A stretch of DNA of 64,000 nucleotides from JBAXXL01 sp037127915 (GTDB lineage: Bacteria > Bacteroidota > Ignavibacteria > Kapaibacteriales > UBA2268), in the NCBI GenBank assembly GCA_037127915.1, contig JBAXXL010000016.1, forward strand, positions 1 to 64,000, given 5' to 3'. The notes under the pieces were generated by a model. The model worked only from the letters and a program-made list of their open reading frames with translations, searched no databases and had not been told where the DNA came from. Below are positions 36,055-45,078 of the stretch, piece after piece (positions within the stretch are counted from its first letter, which is position 1; each line of letters starts with the position of its first letter). The position numbers and the translations under genes were made by a program.

Positions 36055-36076
36055 ATTTTGTAATTCATAAATACTA

Positions 36077-36108
36077 AGCCTCTGAGAGTAATTTCAGAGG
36101 CTTTTTTT
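36077..36108 (+). terminator. Terminator of the hydrogenase-signalling operon
   Basis: Arms AGCCTCTGA and TCAGAGGCT, loop of eight, then seven T, 22 bases after the last stop codon. Confidence 0.9.
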
Positions 36109-36461
36109 ATGAGTTTAAAAATTTTTCAGAAAATATTAGTCATTATTGATAGTATATATAGTACAATTGAAACTGCGCTAAGTATATATAAAACCAGCAT
36201 ATTACAGGGAGGTTTGGGGGGGGGGTGGGTAATAAATATATTAGACAAGCCTAATCTAAATAAATTTGAAAAAAATTTCTTTATTTTCAAAAAATATTTT
36301 TTTTATTTAAAAAAAGAATTTTATATTTGAAATGCGAAAGAGTACAGAAATGAGAAATGTACCAAATTGAAATAAATGTGTTATTGATTTTATATATTAT
36401 AGTGGTTAGAGTTTATGATATTAAATATAATGAAACACCCGCATAGGAACCGAACACAAGG
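36109..36461. other. AT-rich spacer with a ten-G run
   Basis: It contains GGGAGGTTTGGGGGGGGGGT and a final GGG (36207-36229), an extreme G tract for this AT-rich DNA. A 73-codon open frame spans it but starts in the terminator's T run and has no ribosome binding site, so I do not call it a gene. Confidence 0.6.
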
Positions 36462-36743
36462 TATTAATCCCAAGGGTTGATAGCTTCTTGTTTTGCATTC
36501 AATCCTGAAACCCACAAAAAAAAACTTATAGATTCGATTATTTTTTAAAAAAAAGCGAATCTACTAATGTAAATCCGCCCCCTTATAGCTGTTTGAAGAG
36601 CTATACCGGATCGGTAATAGATAGTCGTTTCAAAATCTCTATCACTGACATTAGTAGGACGTATTTATTTGTTATATATTGAATCACTACTAATCGAATG
36701 TCAAACATTTAATTAGTAAGATGCTTAAGCGACCTTTATCGCT
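36462..36743 (+). ncRNA. Candidate structured RNA or 5' leader
   Basis: Several mutually compatible stems: 36462-36470/36474-36482 (9 bp, triloop); 36529-36536/36556-36563 (TAGATTCG/CGAATCTA); an outer stem 36561-36570/36648-36657 (CTACTAATGT/ACATTAGTAG) enclosing ATCCG/CGGAT (36573/36607), TATAGCT/AGCTATA (36584/36599) and GATAG/CTATC (36620/36639); then 36689-36701/36705-36717 and AGCGA/TCGCT (36728/36739). CTACTAAT occurs twice (36561 and 36687), so an alternative pairing is possible. It does not match a riboswitch class I recognise. It lies directly upstream of the GLUG-repeat gene. Strand and function are inferred. Confidence 0.35.
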
Positions 36744-36796
36744 ATGCCAAAGTAGGTATAGTGGTACGACTAAATTAAATTTAAAGGAATTAAATA

Positions 36797-38737
36797 ATGA
36801 GAAAATCATTTTTTATTTTGGCAATAGTAACATTTGCAATGATAGCAAATGTGAACTTGAGTGCACAATTTCAAGATTTAGATAATGATGGTTGGTGGGA
36901 TATAAGAAATTATAACGATTTAGTAACACTTTCTTCATTCGCGGGATATTGGAATGTTTTCAATCATTATGAACTTACAAATAATATTTATGTCCCTTCA
37001 GGAACGAATTTCAGCCCAATAGGGAACGCGTCAATGCCATTTCGAGGTTCTTTTCGAGGTAAGGACCCGAACAATAATATCCAATATATGCTTGTTGGAC
37101 TAATAATTGAACGGCCTAATAACGATGCAGTAGGTTTGTTCGGTGTAAATATGGGTTTAATAACTAATTTAGTATTATGCAATTTTGATATATGGGGGAA
37201 AAATCAAATTGGCGCGCTATGTGGTTTAAATGAAGGATATATATCTTCATGCCAATTTTATTTTGATATAGCAAATAACAACTTTAATGAAACTTATGTC
37301 TCTGGAGATACCTTGGTAGGAGGACTTGTAGGAGCAAATGGAGGAACAATAGTTAATTGTCTTTCAACCCAAACTAAACTTCCTCAATACACTTATGTTT
37401 CTGTTATTGGTAACAATGCCGTTGGTGGATTTGTTGGGGGCAATACAATAATTGATACAAACAGCATGGATAATAATGAAATATTTAATGCTGTCGTTAC
37501 TAACGGATATTTCCCAAATAATATTGGGGGTTTCAGCGGTTATAACGATGGCACCATAAGCAACTGTAAAGTTGGGGGATATACAGAAATATGGGACAGT
37601 ATGAATGGATTAAGGTTTGGCGGTTTCGTGGGTAATAATAATGATGGGACAATAACAAACTGCCAAGTGGGCGATTCCGTAATAGTAGGAACAAATGACA
37701 GATATACTTCTTATACCGGAGGATTTGCAGGCAAGAACACAGGGGATATATCATTTTCCAGTGCTGGCGCATTGATTTATGCAAAGAGTTTTATTGGCGG
37801 ATTTGTCGGATTGGATTCTGGGCACGTAAGCGATTGCCGTTCAAGTTCAATGATAAACGCAAAACTTGGTACTTATGGTGCTGCTGATAACGTAGGTGGT
37901 TTTGTTGGTTGCGACAAAGGATTAATACAGCGTTGTTATGTTGACAAAGGTGTTGTGATAAACGCGCCATTTTCAAATTGGGTTGGTGGCTTCACCGGTA
38001 GAAATGTTGGTGAAATAGAATATTCTTGTGCAAAAGATACTTTTCTATTAGGTCACAATTCATTAGGCGGCTTTATGGGGGCTTGCTTTGGTACCGTCCA
38101 TGACTGTTATTCTCGCGGTGAAATACATACTGTATTTCGTAACGTAGGTGATAGCATCGGAGGTTTCGTTGGGGTTCTTGAACCTTCAGGGTCAGTAGAA
38201 CGATGTTACTCAACTACATCAAGAATTGATGGAACAGCACCCGGTGCTTTTGCGCAGTATTGGGATTTTGGATGGTGGGATGCTTGTGATTACGATCTAA
38301 GATGCAATAGACCTTATTATGGGATTGGATACGGTTGGACAACTAATGATATGAAGATTTCGTTGTGGCCTTATCAATATTGGGATTTCACAAATATTTG
38401 GGAATTTGATGCAAATCAGAATGACGGATATCCTTCATTTCGTTTAGTACCAAATTACAAAGTAAATTATGCTAAAAACGAAAAAAATATTGAGATTTAT
38501 CCAAATCCGGTAAGTGAAGTTTCAACAATAAATATAACTAAACCTGAAAGAGGTTTGACAACAATAGCTGTTTATAGCATTAGCGGTGAAAAAGTTGAAA
38601 ATCTTTACTCAGGTGAATTAACTGATAATGAAAATAGTTTCAATTTTAATGGGTCTAATTATTCTTCGGGTATGTACTACCTTGTATTAGAAACGATAAA
38701 CAATAGGATTGTGAAACCTATAGTTGTACAACATTAA
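36797..38737 (+). CDS. Secreted GLUG-repeat protein with T9SS sorting domain
   Basis: 646 residues with a signal peptide (MRKSFFILAIVTFAMIANVNLSAQ). From ~residue 100 to 470 there are about ten GLUG-type repeats (GGFVGxN-GTI-NC, for example VGGLVGANGGTIVNC, GGFSGYNDGTISNCKV, GGFVGLDSGHVSDC), predicted to stack as a right-handed beta-helix. The C-terminal ~80 residues (IEIYPNPVSEVSTINI ... SGMYYLVLETINN) are a type A T9SS sorting domain. It is likely a surface adhesin or binding protein. An AAAGGA site lies before the ATG, and a long structured region lies upstream. Confidence 0.9.
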   Translation: MRKSFFILAIVTFAMIANVNLSAQFQDLDNDGWWDIRNYNDLVTLSSFAGYWNVFNHYELTNNIYVPSGTNFSPIGNASMPFRGSFRGKDPNNNIQYMLVGLIIERPNNDAVGLFGVNMGLITNLVLCNFDIWGKNQIGALCGLNEGYISSCQFYFDIANNNFNETYVSGDTLVGGLVGANGGTIVNCLSTQTKLPQYTYVSVIGNNAVGGFVGGNTIIDTNSMDNNEIFNAVVTNGYFPNNIGGFSGYNDGTISNCKVGGYTEIWDSMNGLRFGGFVGNNNDGTITNCQVGDSVIVGTNDRYTSYTGGFAGKNTGDISFSSAGALIYAKSFIGGFVGLDSGHVSDCRSSSMINAKLGTYGAADNVGGFVGCDKGLIQRCYVDKGVVINAPFSNWVGGFTGRNVGEIEYSCAKDTFLLGHNSLGGFMGACFGTVHDCYSRGEIHTVFRNVGDSIGGFVGVLEPSGSVERCYSTTSRIDGTAPGAFAQYWDFGWWDACDYDLRCNRPYYGIGYGWTTNDMKISLWPYQYWDFTNIWEFDANQNDGYPSFRLVPNYKVNYAKNEKNIEIYPNPVSEVSTINITKPERGLTTIAVYSISGEKVENLYSGELTDNENSFNFNGSNYSSGMYYLVLETINNRIVKPIVVQH

Positions 38738-38753
38738 AATTTTAAAGGATTTT

Positions 38754-38786
38754 GTTAACCGTCACTTAATTCGAGTGGCGGTTAAC
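38754..38786 (+). terminator. Hairpin after the GLUG-repeat gene
   Basis: Arms GTTAACCGTCACT and AGTGGCGGTTAAC (one G-T pair) with a 7-base loop. There is no good T run, so termination is likely but not certain. Confidence 0.55.
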
Positions 38787-38836
38787 TTATAATTATAAAG
38801 ATAAAAAAAAATCATCAATTTTTAGGAGCTTAGTAA

Positions 38837-41800
38837 ATGAAATCGTTTTTACAAATTAATATCAATTTGCTCAGGAGAAAATATTACTTATTAGCAAGCA
38901 ATTACTCCAAAGAATTATTTATTAGTGCATCGTTCGCAATATTTATCATATTTTTAACTTCCACGATTATTTCCTTTGCTCAAGAACCTTTGAGCGGCAA
39001 AGAAACTATATCGAAAGGGCAACATCTTCAATCAGATTTACTTAATAATTATGGTACCCTTTGGGGTTGGGGTGGAAATAGTAAGGGTGAAATAGGAAAT
39101 GGTACTAACGAAAATGTTAAATACCCTTTGCAAATTGGCAAGGATTATAATTGGAAGGTAGTTACTACGGGTATGAACTATACTATAGCAATAAAAAATG
39201 ATGGTTCTCTTTGGGGCTGGGGTTCAAATTTTGTAGGTGAGTTAGGTAATGGGTCTTTGAATTCTATTAATGTACCGCAAAAATCAGGAAATGTGAATGA
39301 TTGGAAATATGTTGCGTCAGGTATGCGGCATAGTTTAGCTATAAGAGAAGACGGAACATTATGGAGCTGGGGTTACAATGAACCAAAAGGTATTCTTGGT
39401 GACAGTACAGTCCCTGACTTAGAGTCTGTAATTTCTCCAATTAGAATTGAAAAAACTTGGAATGATGTTAGTTATGTTGATGCGAGTTCAAATATATCAT
39501 GCGCTATGCGGGCAGGTGGTACTTTATATTTTTGGGGTAGTAACATTCTTGGACAATTAGGTGATGGAACAAATATTTCAAAAAAACATCCTGCCAAAAT
39601 AGGTAATGAAGGTGAATGGCTAAAAGTGTCTTGTGAATATGGTCATAGTTTGGCAATAAAAAAAGACGGGACTCTTTGGGCTTGGGGTAGAAATAATTAT
39701 GGTGAGTTAGGTGATGGAACAACTATTAATAAAAAGTCACCTGTGCAAATTGGTAGTGAAAATGACTGGAAATTTGTTTATAGTACTGTTAACCGTAGTT
39801 ATGCTATTAAAAAAAATGGTACTTTATGGGCTTGGGGTGATAATCAAGTTATACCGTTAGGTGATTCAACAATAGTGAGTGCTAAAGTTTTAGCTCCTAT
39901 AAAAATCGGGAAGGATAATGATTGGGAGTCCATTTCTGGTTTAGGATATCATATGGTTGGTATAAAAATAGATGGTACTTTATGGACTTGGGGAGGTCAA
40001 ATGTTCGATGTTCCGGACCAAATATTTAAGGTTCCAACTAAATTGAAAAACTTTAATGACGTTTGTATGATTTCTAACAAACCCGAATCTTATCATACAA
40101 TGTTCATAAAGAGGCATATTCCTTCTCTTCCCGAAGTAGTAACTTTGCCAATAATAAACGTAAGCGATAGTACAGCCGAAAGCGGTGGAAATGTTACTAA
40201 TGACGGCAAAGAATGGGATTGCGTAAGGGGAATTTGTTGGGCGGAAACACCAAATCCCACGATAAATGACAGCATAACAGTTGATGGCCATGGAGTAGGT
40301 GAATACCAAAGTACAATGAAATTCCTGAAACCCTTTACAAAATACTATGTCCGAGCTTTTGTTACCAATTCTGTTGGCACCGCTTACGGGCAGGAAGAAA
40401 CCTTCGGCTCCAAACTACCATCACCGATTTTACTCTTCCCAAAAAATGGGAACTACAACATTCCTCTGGACGTATCTTTGCTTTGGAAAAAAGTCACATT
40501 GGCTCAAAAATATCGTGTCCAAATTTATAGTTCTTCTAAAATAATTTCAGATGAGATTACAAGCGATACAAGTTATAAATTTGATAAATACGAAACCATG
40601 AATCAATACGATTGGCGTGTACAATCCATTAATGGTTCTGATTCGAGCTATTGGTCTGATATGTGGAATTTTACAACTTCAAAATTTTATCCCGCACAAT
40701 TATTAAAACCAGGGCGAGATACCATAAATATTCCAATAGACTGTGTATTAAGTTGGAAAGAAAATATTGCCGGCTGTAAATATAATATGCAATTATCAAA
40801 GAATATAAATTTTACGAACTCTGAAACCGATACAACAATTTCTGAAACCAATTTCAAATTGTCAAAATTAGATTATTTGCAATTATACAATTGGCGAATT
40901 CGAGCTATAGAAGGCGTAGATTCAAGCGATTGGTCGCCCGTATGGAAATTTTCAACATTGATGGATTCTGTAAATTTAACTTCGCCAACAGATTTGTCCA
41001 AAAATCAAAATTTGCCTGTAAATATGTCTTGGGCTGAAGGCATTTACAAAAAAGATTACCGCTTGCAAATTTCGGTAACAAATGATTTTGCAACTACTAA
41101 TACAGATACATTAATTTCTAAAACAGTGAATGCCGATGTGAAAAATTTGAACAATTGCCAGAAGTATTTCTGGCGCGTTCGCAACGAATCGGGCGATACA
41201 TTGGGCTATTGGTCTGAAATATGGCAATTCAAAACCCGAATGAGCGATATGTTGCTTATGTATCCTGAAAACACCCAAACCGGCTTAGCGCAGGAAATTA
41301 ATTTCAAATGGTATCCTGTCATCGGTGCTGAATATTACCAATTGCAAATTTCTAAGAATGATCAATTTACAAATATGGTTTATTCGAAAGATTCCATCAC
41401 AGCTACAGAAAAATTAGTTCCTGATTTAGAAAAAGATATTCTGTATTATTGGCGTGTCCGTGTTTGGAATACTGAATCAATCGGTACAGCGTACTGGAGC
41501 GAGGTTTGGACATTTAGAACGGGTGAAACAAGTGTGCAAGATGAATCGGAATATTTTCAGATTGTTCCTAATCCTGCAAGCGACAATGTTGTGATTAAAG
41601 TTAATTTAATCGAAGAAGGTCAATCTACGCTCTCGATTATCAATTCAAATGGAATGAAAATAAAAGAAATTAATATAACAGGCGAAACCGGATTACGGTT
41701 AATAAATCTTAATGCCCGCGAATTTGCGAATGGACTATATTTTTTTCAATTGCAAACACCAACGGTGGTGGAGAATAAGAAATTGATGATTGTGAAATAA
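38837..41800 (+). CDS. Secreted RCC1-repeat and fibronectin-type protein with T9SS sorting domain
   Basis: 987 residues; AGGAG lies nine bases before the ATG. A hydrophobic signal-anchor appears unusually late (around residues 30-50, SASFAIFIIFLTSTIISFAQ), so the real start may be downstream. Residues ~70-400 hold about seven RCC1 repeats (LWGWGGNSKGEIGNGT, LWAWGRNNYGELGDGT, LYFWGSNILGQLGDGT), forming a propeller. Then come a cadherin/FN3-like segment with the C-W-A motif and four FN3-like repeats with the pattern YNWRIRAIEG / YYWRVRVWN. The C-terminus (FQIVPNPASDNVVIKV ... NGLYFFQLQTPT) is a T9SS type A domain. Probably a large surface protein. Confidence 0.9.
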   Translation: MKSFLQININLLRRKYYLLASNYSKELFISASFAIFIIFLTSTIISFAQEPLSGKETISKGQHLQSDLLNNYGTLWGWGGNSKGEIGNGTNENVKYPLQIGKDYNWKVVTTGMNYTIAIKNDGSLWGWGSNFVGELGNGSLNSINVPQKSGNVNDWKYVASGMRHSLAIREDGTLWSWGYNEPKGILGDSTVPDLESVISPIRIEKTWNDVSYVDASSNISCAMRAGGTLYFWGSNILGQLGDGTNISKKHPAKIGNEGEWLKVSCEYGHSLAIKKDGTLWAWGRNNYGELGDGTTINKKSPVQIGSENDWKFVYSTVNRSYAIKKNGTLWAWGDNQVIPLGDSTIVSAKVLAPIKIGKDNDWESISGLGYHMVGIKIDGTLWTWGGQMFDVPDQIFKVPTKLKNFNDVCMISNKPESYHTMFIKRHIPSLPEVVTLPIINVSDSTAESGGNVTNDGKEWDCVRGICWAETPNPTINDSITVDGHGVGEYQSTMKFLKPFTKYYVRAFVTNSVGTAYGQEETFGSKLPSPILLFPKNGNYNIPLDVSLLWKKVTLAQKYRVQIYSSSKIISDEITSDTSYKFDKYETMNQYDWRVQSINGSDSSYWSDMWNFTTSKFYPAQLLKPGRDTINIPIDCVLSWKENIAGCKYNMQLSKNINFTNSETDTTISETNFKLSKLDYLQLYNWRIRAIEGVDSSDWSPVWKFSTLMDSVNLTSPTDLSKNQNLPVNMSWAEGIYKKDYRLQISVTNDFATTNTDTLISKTVNADVKNLNNCQKYFWRVRNESGDTLGYWSEIWQFKTRMSDMLLMYPENTQTGLAQEINFKWYPVIGAEYYQLQISKNDQFTNMVYSKDSITATEKLVPDLEKDILYYWRVRVWNTESIGTAYWSEVWTFRTGETSVQDESEYFQIVPNPASDNVVIKVNLIEEGQSTLSIINSNGMKIKEINITGETGLRLINLNAREFANGLYFFQLQTPTVVENKKLMIVK

Positions 41801-41804
41801 GACA

Positions 41805-41875
41805 TACCCAAGCAGGAGCTTGGGAACGAGGGTCTTGGCCTGGCAGACGTACCCAAGCAGGAGCTTGGGTACGAG
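41805..41875. repeat. Two copies of CCCAAGCAGGAGCTTGGG palindrome
   Basis: Copies at 41805-41830 and 41849-41875 read TACCCAAGCAGGAGCTTGGG followed by (A/T)ACGAG. They are separated by 18 bases of unrelated sequence. Confidence 0.75.
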
Positions 41876-41890
41876 CGGGTAAAGGAATTT

Positions 41891-41923
41891 ACTCATCCCA
41901 TGACTGGCAGTAATCGGATGAGT
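41891..41923. repeat. ACTCATCC...GGATGAGT palindromic repeat, copy 1
   Basis: 33-base inverted repeat ACTCATCC-N17-GGATGAGT with an internal GACTGGCAGT core. Related copies are at 59451, 61263 and 63969. Confidence 0.7.
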
Positions 41924-41936
41924 GGAAAAAAAATAT

Positions 41937-41944
41937 TATTTTTG
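41937..41944 (+). promoter_or_regulatory. -7 box TATTTTTG for the lipoprotein gene at 41983
   Basis: A TAnnTTTG match 38 bases before the ATG. Confidence 0.4.
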
Positions 41945-41982
41945 CACTGTAACAAAAACCAACTTTAAGTGTATTCTATTAT

Positions 41983-42735
41983 ATGAAAAACAACACAAAA
42001 TATATATTATCACTGATGATTGCCCTTGGGCTAATGTTTTTAGCTCAAAGTTGCGGTGATTCACTTGGAATAGAAGACAACTATTCAAAGAAATTAATAA
42101 GCGGTAAAGATATTAAAGATATATCCTATAAAGAATTTGTTAAAATCACGCGCGACACATTGATATTTTATTCCGATACAACTATACACGTTGACACCGT
42201 TCATTATCCTGTTTATGATACTGTTATGAACAGTTCGAAGAAATATCCTACACAAGGGGTTTTATTTGATGTATATACATTAATTGATAGCAAATCTTTT
42301 CAGGCATATTCTTCCATGAGTAAAGCTAATAATAGTACTGTCACAGTTGATTATATTAATGATACACCACTATTAAATTTAAATTTAGAATTGCTTTTCA
42401 GCACCTATAAGAATGACCCATTGTATCAATGGTTCAATGAACTTCCAAAGTCTTTAAAAATTGATGTAAGAGGAATATCTTTCTTAAGTAATTACTATTA
42501 CACTTTGAATGGCGGTATGGGTTCCGGAGAATATGCAAGTATAGTACTAATTAATTATGAAGGTAGAAGTTTTACGTATGAAGGACAAAACTCAGGTATT
42601 ACATTCTCCATAATAAAATGTATTACTGATCCCAACGATGACAAAAAGATTTTATTTGTGCGAGCCGCAATAGTATATGAATCAAAGGCATCGAAATATA
42701 TTATTTACAATGAGATTAATATTGCACTTTATTAA
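41983..42735 (+). CDS. Lipoprotein of unknown function
   Basis: 250 residues. Lipoprotein signal MKNNTKYILSLMIALGLMFL then AQSCGD, with lipidation at the Cys near residue 24. The mature part is polar with alternating beta-type segments and the repetitive stretch DTTIHVDTVHYPVYDTV. No domain recognised. It stands between a palindromic repeat and a bidirectional terminator as a single-gene unit. Confidence 0.65.
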   Translation: MKNNTKYILSLMIALGLMFLAQSCGDSLGIEDNYSKKLISGKDIKDISYKEFVKITRDTLIFYSDTTIHVDTVHYPVYDTVMNSSKKYPTQGVLFDVYTLIDSKSFQAYSSMSKANNSTVTVDYINDTPLLNLNLELLFSTYKNDPLYQWFNELPKSLKIDVRGISFLSNYYYTLNGGMGSGEYASIVLINYEGRSFTYEGQNSGITFSIIKCITDPNDDKKILFVRAAIVYESKASKYIIYNEINIALY

Positions 42736-42796
42736 TCGACAGTAGAAACAAATATCATTATGAACAATTTATGGTTATTGTTCTAACAATTTTAAA

Positions 42797-42832
42797 AAAA
42801 TCAGCACAGACGTTTTCGTTTGTGCTGATTTT
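42797..42832. terminator. Bidirectional terminator
   Basis: A nearly continuous 16-bp stem (AAAATCAGCACA with inner G-ACG / CGT-T pairs and complement) capped by TTTT, flanked by A and T runs on both sides. It lies between the convergent lipoprotein and mltB-like genes. Confidence 0.85.
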
Positions 42833-42869
42833 ATATTTTCCGAGTTATGGAATAATACGATTTTAACTT

Positions 42870-43760
42870 CTATAATTTCGATTTTTCCGCTAAGGTTAAA
42901 ATAGCATTAACATAATCATTACTATGATTATAATGGAAAAGTGCGGCTTTTTGCTTTTCGGGTGAATTACCCCAACCATTAGTTTTGAGATAATTAGCAA
43001 CCGAAAAAATAGCATCGTTAACATCAAATAAATCAATAACTCCATCGCCATTTCCATCAACAGCCCACCGATTATAACTATCGGGTATAAATTGCGAGAT
43101 ACCGAAAGCACCAGCCCACGAACCTCTAATTTCAAATACATCTACACCTTTTTTGTAAATCTTACTCATAGCCACTAATTGTTGTACAGCCCAAGCGGCT
43201 TTTGTCTCAGTTCGTTTTGTCAATTTATCTTGATATTCTTTTAATTCTTCAGGTGTTCCGGAAAAATGCTCAACCAAATTATCGAAGTTTTTACTGATGT
43301 ATTCCGGTTGGTTTACCATAGCCAAGCTTAAATATACATTGATTATCCTATGGTTGCCCAAGTAATTACCGTGTCTGGTTTCTACATACAACAAAGCGGC
43401 GATAATTTCTTTCGGCACACCATACAATGCTTCCGCTTCGGCTAATTGAACATCACAATCGGTAAGGAATTCTTTGGTTTTTTCAACAGCTTCGGCATTA
43501 TATTGACTTGTATAATTTGCCTTTTTGGCTGTTCCTAACACATTTATTTGACAGTATTTTTCGTCAAAAGCAATAAAATTGCGGGTTAATATGGAACGAA
43601 TAAAGTTTGTATCGGCTTTGTACAAATTAAGCGAATCAATAATAGGTTGAAAAAAGCTAACTTTCTTTTCCAAGACAACATCAGTATCTTTGTTGCATAA
43701 AATAACGCTTGGTATTAGTAAGCAAACAATTAATAGTATTTTTACAGTAATATGTTTCAT
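42870..43760 (-). CDS. MltB-family lytic murein transglycosylase
   Basis: 296 residues with signal peptide (MKHITVKILLIVCLLIPSVILC). The SLT_2 domain shows the catalytic Glu in AALLYVETRHGNYLG, SLAMVNQPEYISKN, then GSWAGAFGISQFIPDSYNRWAVDGNGDGVIDLFDVNDAIFSVANYL; the Asp-rich loop DGNGDGVIDLFD is the calcium-binding loop of MltB. It cleaves peptidoglycan glycan chains, forming 1,6-anhydro ends. The start overlaps the tmk stop by four bases (ATGA). Confidence 0.93.
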   Translation of the reverse strand: MKHITVKILLIVCLLIPSVILCNKDTDVVLEKKVSFFQPIIDSLNLYKADTNFIRSILTRNFIAFDEKYCQINVLGTAKKANYTSQYNAEAVEKTKEFLTDCDVQLAEAEALYGVPKEIIAALLYVETRHGNYLGNHRIINVYLSLAMVNQPEYISKNFDNLVEHFSGTPEELKEYQDKLTKRTETKAAWAVQQLVAMSKIYKKGVDVFEIRGSWAGAFGISQFIPDSYNRWAVDGNGDGVIDLFDVNDAIFSVANYLKTNGWGNSPEKQKAALFHYNHSNDYVNAILTLAEKSKL

Positions 43761-44365
43761 ATAATATTTCTTTTTTTGATTTCTTTAATGATTTGATTAA
43801 AAGTAGATTCTTCTGATTCACTGCTATCTATGACAATAACGCGTTCCGGATTACTTATTGCGATTTCCTCAAAACCTTTATGAATTAGAGAGTTAAATTC
43901 ATCGCCGGAACACTCCATTCTGTCTTTTTCTCTTTCTCCGGTTCTTTGAGCGGAAATTTCTAATGGAATCTGAAGATAAAAGGTCAGATCAGGTATAAGG
44001 CCACCCGTAGCAAAAGCATTCAACCTATTTACAATGAAGTGGTCAATTTTTCTGCCGTAACCTTGATATGCTAAGGTAGAATCGAAAAATCTGTCCGCTA
44101 TAACCCAAAACCCTTCATTTATTCCTGGGACAATTACCTCGGCAACTAATTGAGCTCTTGCGGCTTCAAATAAAAGTAGTTCAGAGTTTGGATTAATTTC
44201 AATTTCGTGACTCAATAAAATACTACGGATTTTTTCGGATAATACTGTACCACCGGGTTCGCGAATCATCAGAACCTTCTGTCCATTCGTCTCCAAATAT
44301 TCAGCTAAGCGGCGTATATGAGTCGATTTGCCGCACCCGTCTATTCCTTCGAATGTGATAAACAT
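43757..44365 (-). CDS. tmk: Thymidylate kinase
   Basis: 202 residues. P-loop FEGIDGCGKSTH at the N-terminus, the DR[FY] motif in VIADRFFDSTLAYQGYGR, and a lid region containing RTGEREKDRME. Phosphorylates dTMP to dTDP. It overlaps rsmI upstream by one base and the mltB-like gene downstream by four. Confidence 0.97.
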   Translation of the reverse strand: MFITFEGIDGCGKSTHIRRLAEYLETNGQKVLMIREPGGTVLSEKIRSILLSHEIEINPNSELLLFEAARAQLVAEVIVPGINEGFWVIADRFFDSTLAYQGYGRKIDHFIVNRLNAFATGGLIPDLTFYLQIPLEISAQRTGEREKDRMECSGDEFNSLIHKGFEEIAISNPERVIVIDSSESEESTFNQIIKEIKKRNII

Positions 44366-45078
44366 TATTTATTCCCTTTATTATATTTTTTCATATTTAT
44401 TACAACAACAAATTCTCCTTTGATAGAAGGTTTGTTTTTTAATTGAGTAAGTACATAATCGGCTGTACCATGGATATATTCTTCGTATATTTTACTAATT
44501 TCACGTGCTATACAGACTTCAATAACTGTTCCGTAATGATTGATAATCTCTTCAATCAGCTTTACTATCTTATGAGGTGATTCATACAAAATTATTGTTA
44601 AATCGAATTTATTTATACTTTCCAAAAATGTTTTACGCCCTTTTTTTGCAGGTGGAAACCCGAGAAATGCAAAAGCATCCGTAGGGAAACCGCTAGCGGT
44701 TAAAGCCGGAATGAGAGCTGTTGCACCGGGTAGAGCTGTAATATAAACATCCGATTGACGAGCGAAATTGATTAACCTAAAACCCGGGTCTGATATACCG
44801 GGTGAACCGGCGTCACTAACTAATGCAACAATAGAACCTTCCTGAGCCGCTTTTACTAATTCTTCCGAACGTTGTGTTTCATTATGTTCATGAAAACTTA
44901 CCATTCTTCTGTGATCAATTTCAAGTAATTTTAAAAGTTGACCGGTTGTCCGCGTATCTTCACAAGCGATAATATCTGCTGCTTTAAGCAGTTTCATCGC
45001 TCTGATAGTTATATCGTCCAAATTTCCAATTGGAGTTGGTACAAGATATATTCCAGCTTGAAAATTATTTTTTTCCAT
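44365..45078 (-). CDS. rsmI: 16S rRNA (cytidine-1402-2'-O)-methyltransferase
   Basis: 237 residues, slightly short of the E. coli protein because the C-terminal extra domain is missing. Tetrapyrrole-methylase fold: LVPTPIGNLDDITIRAMKLL, IACEDTRTTGQLLK, SFHEHNE, VALVSDAGSPGISDPGFRLI, ITALPGATALIPALTASGFPTD and the AREISKIYEE motif. It methylates C1402 of 16S rRNA. It overlaps tadA by 14 bases. Confidence 0.97.
   Translation of the reverse strand: MEKNNFQAGIYLVPTPIGNLDDITIRAMKLLKAADIIACEDTRTTGQLLKLLEIDHRRMVSFHEHNETQRSEELVKAAQEGSIVALVSDAGSPGISDPGFRLINFARQSDVYITALPGATALIPALTASGFPTDAFAFLGFPPAKKGRKTFLESINKFDLTIILYESPHKIVKLIEEIINHYGTVIEVCIAREISKIYEEYIHGTADYVLTQLKNKPSIKGEFVVVINMKKYNKGNK

Noticed and set aside
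36109..36330. 73-codon open frame after the hydrogenase operon
   Set aside because: Starts in the terminator T run, has no ribosome binding site and reads through a ten-G tract; the composition looks non-coding.
36462..36743. Known riboswitch (cobalamin, TPP, c-di-GMP, SAM), tmRNA, RNase P or group II intron domain V
   Set aside because: None of the conserved core sequences of these classes is visible; kept only as an unassigned structured region.
41805..41923. Insertion sequence or attachment site
   Set aside because: Palindromic repeats only; no transposase, integrase or target duplication found.
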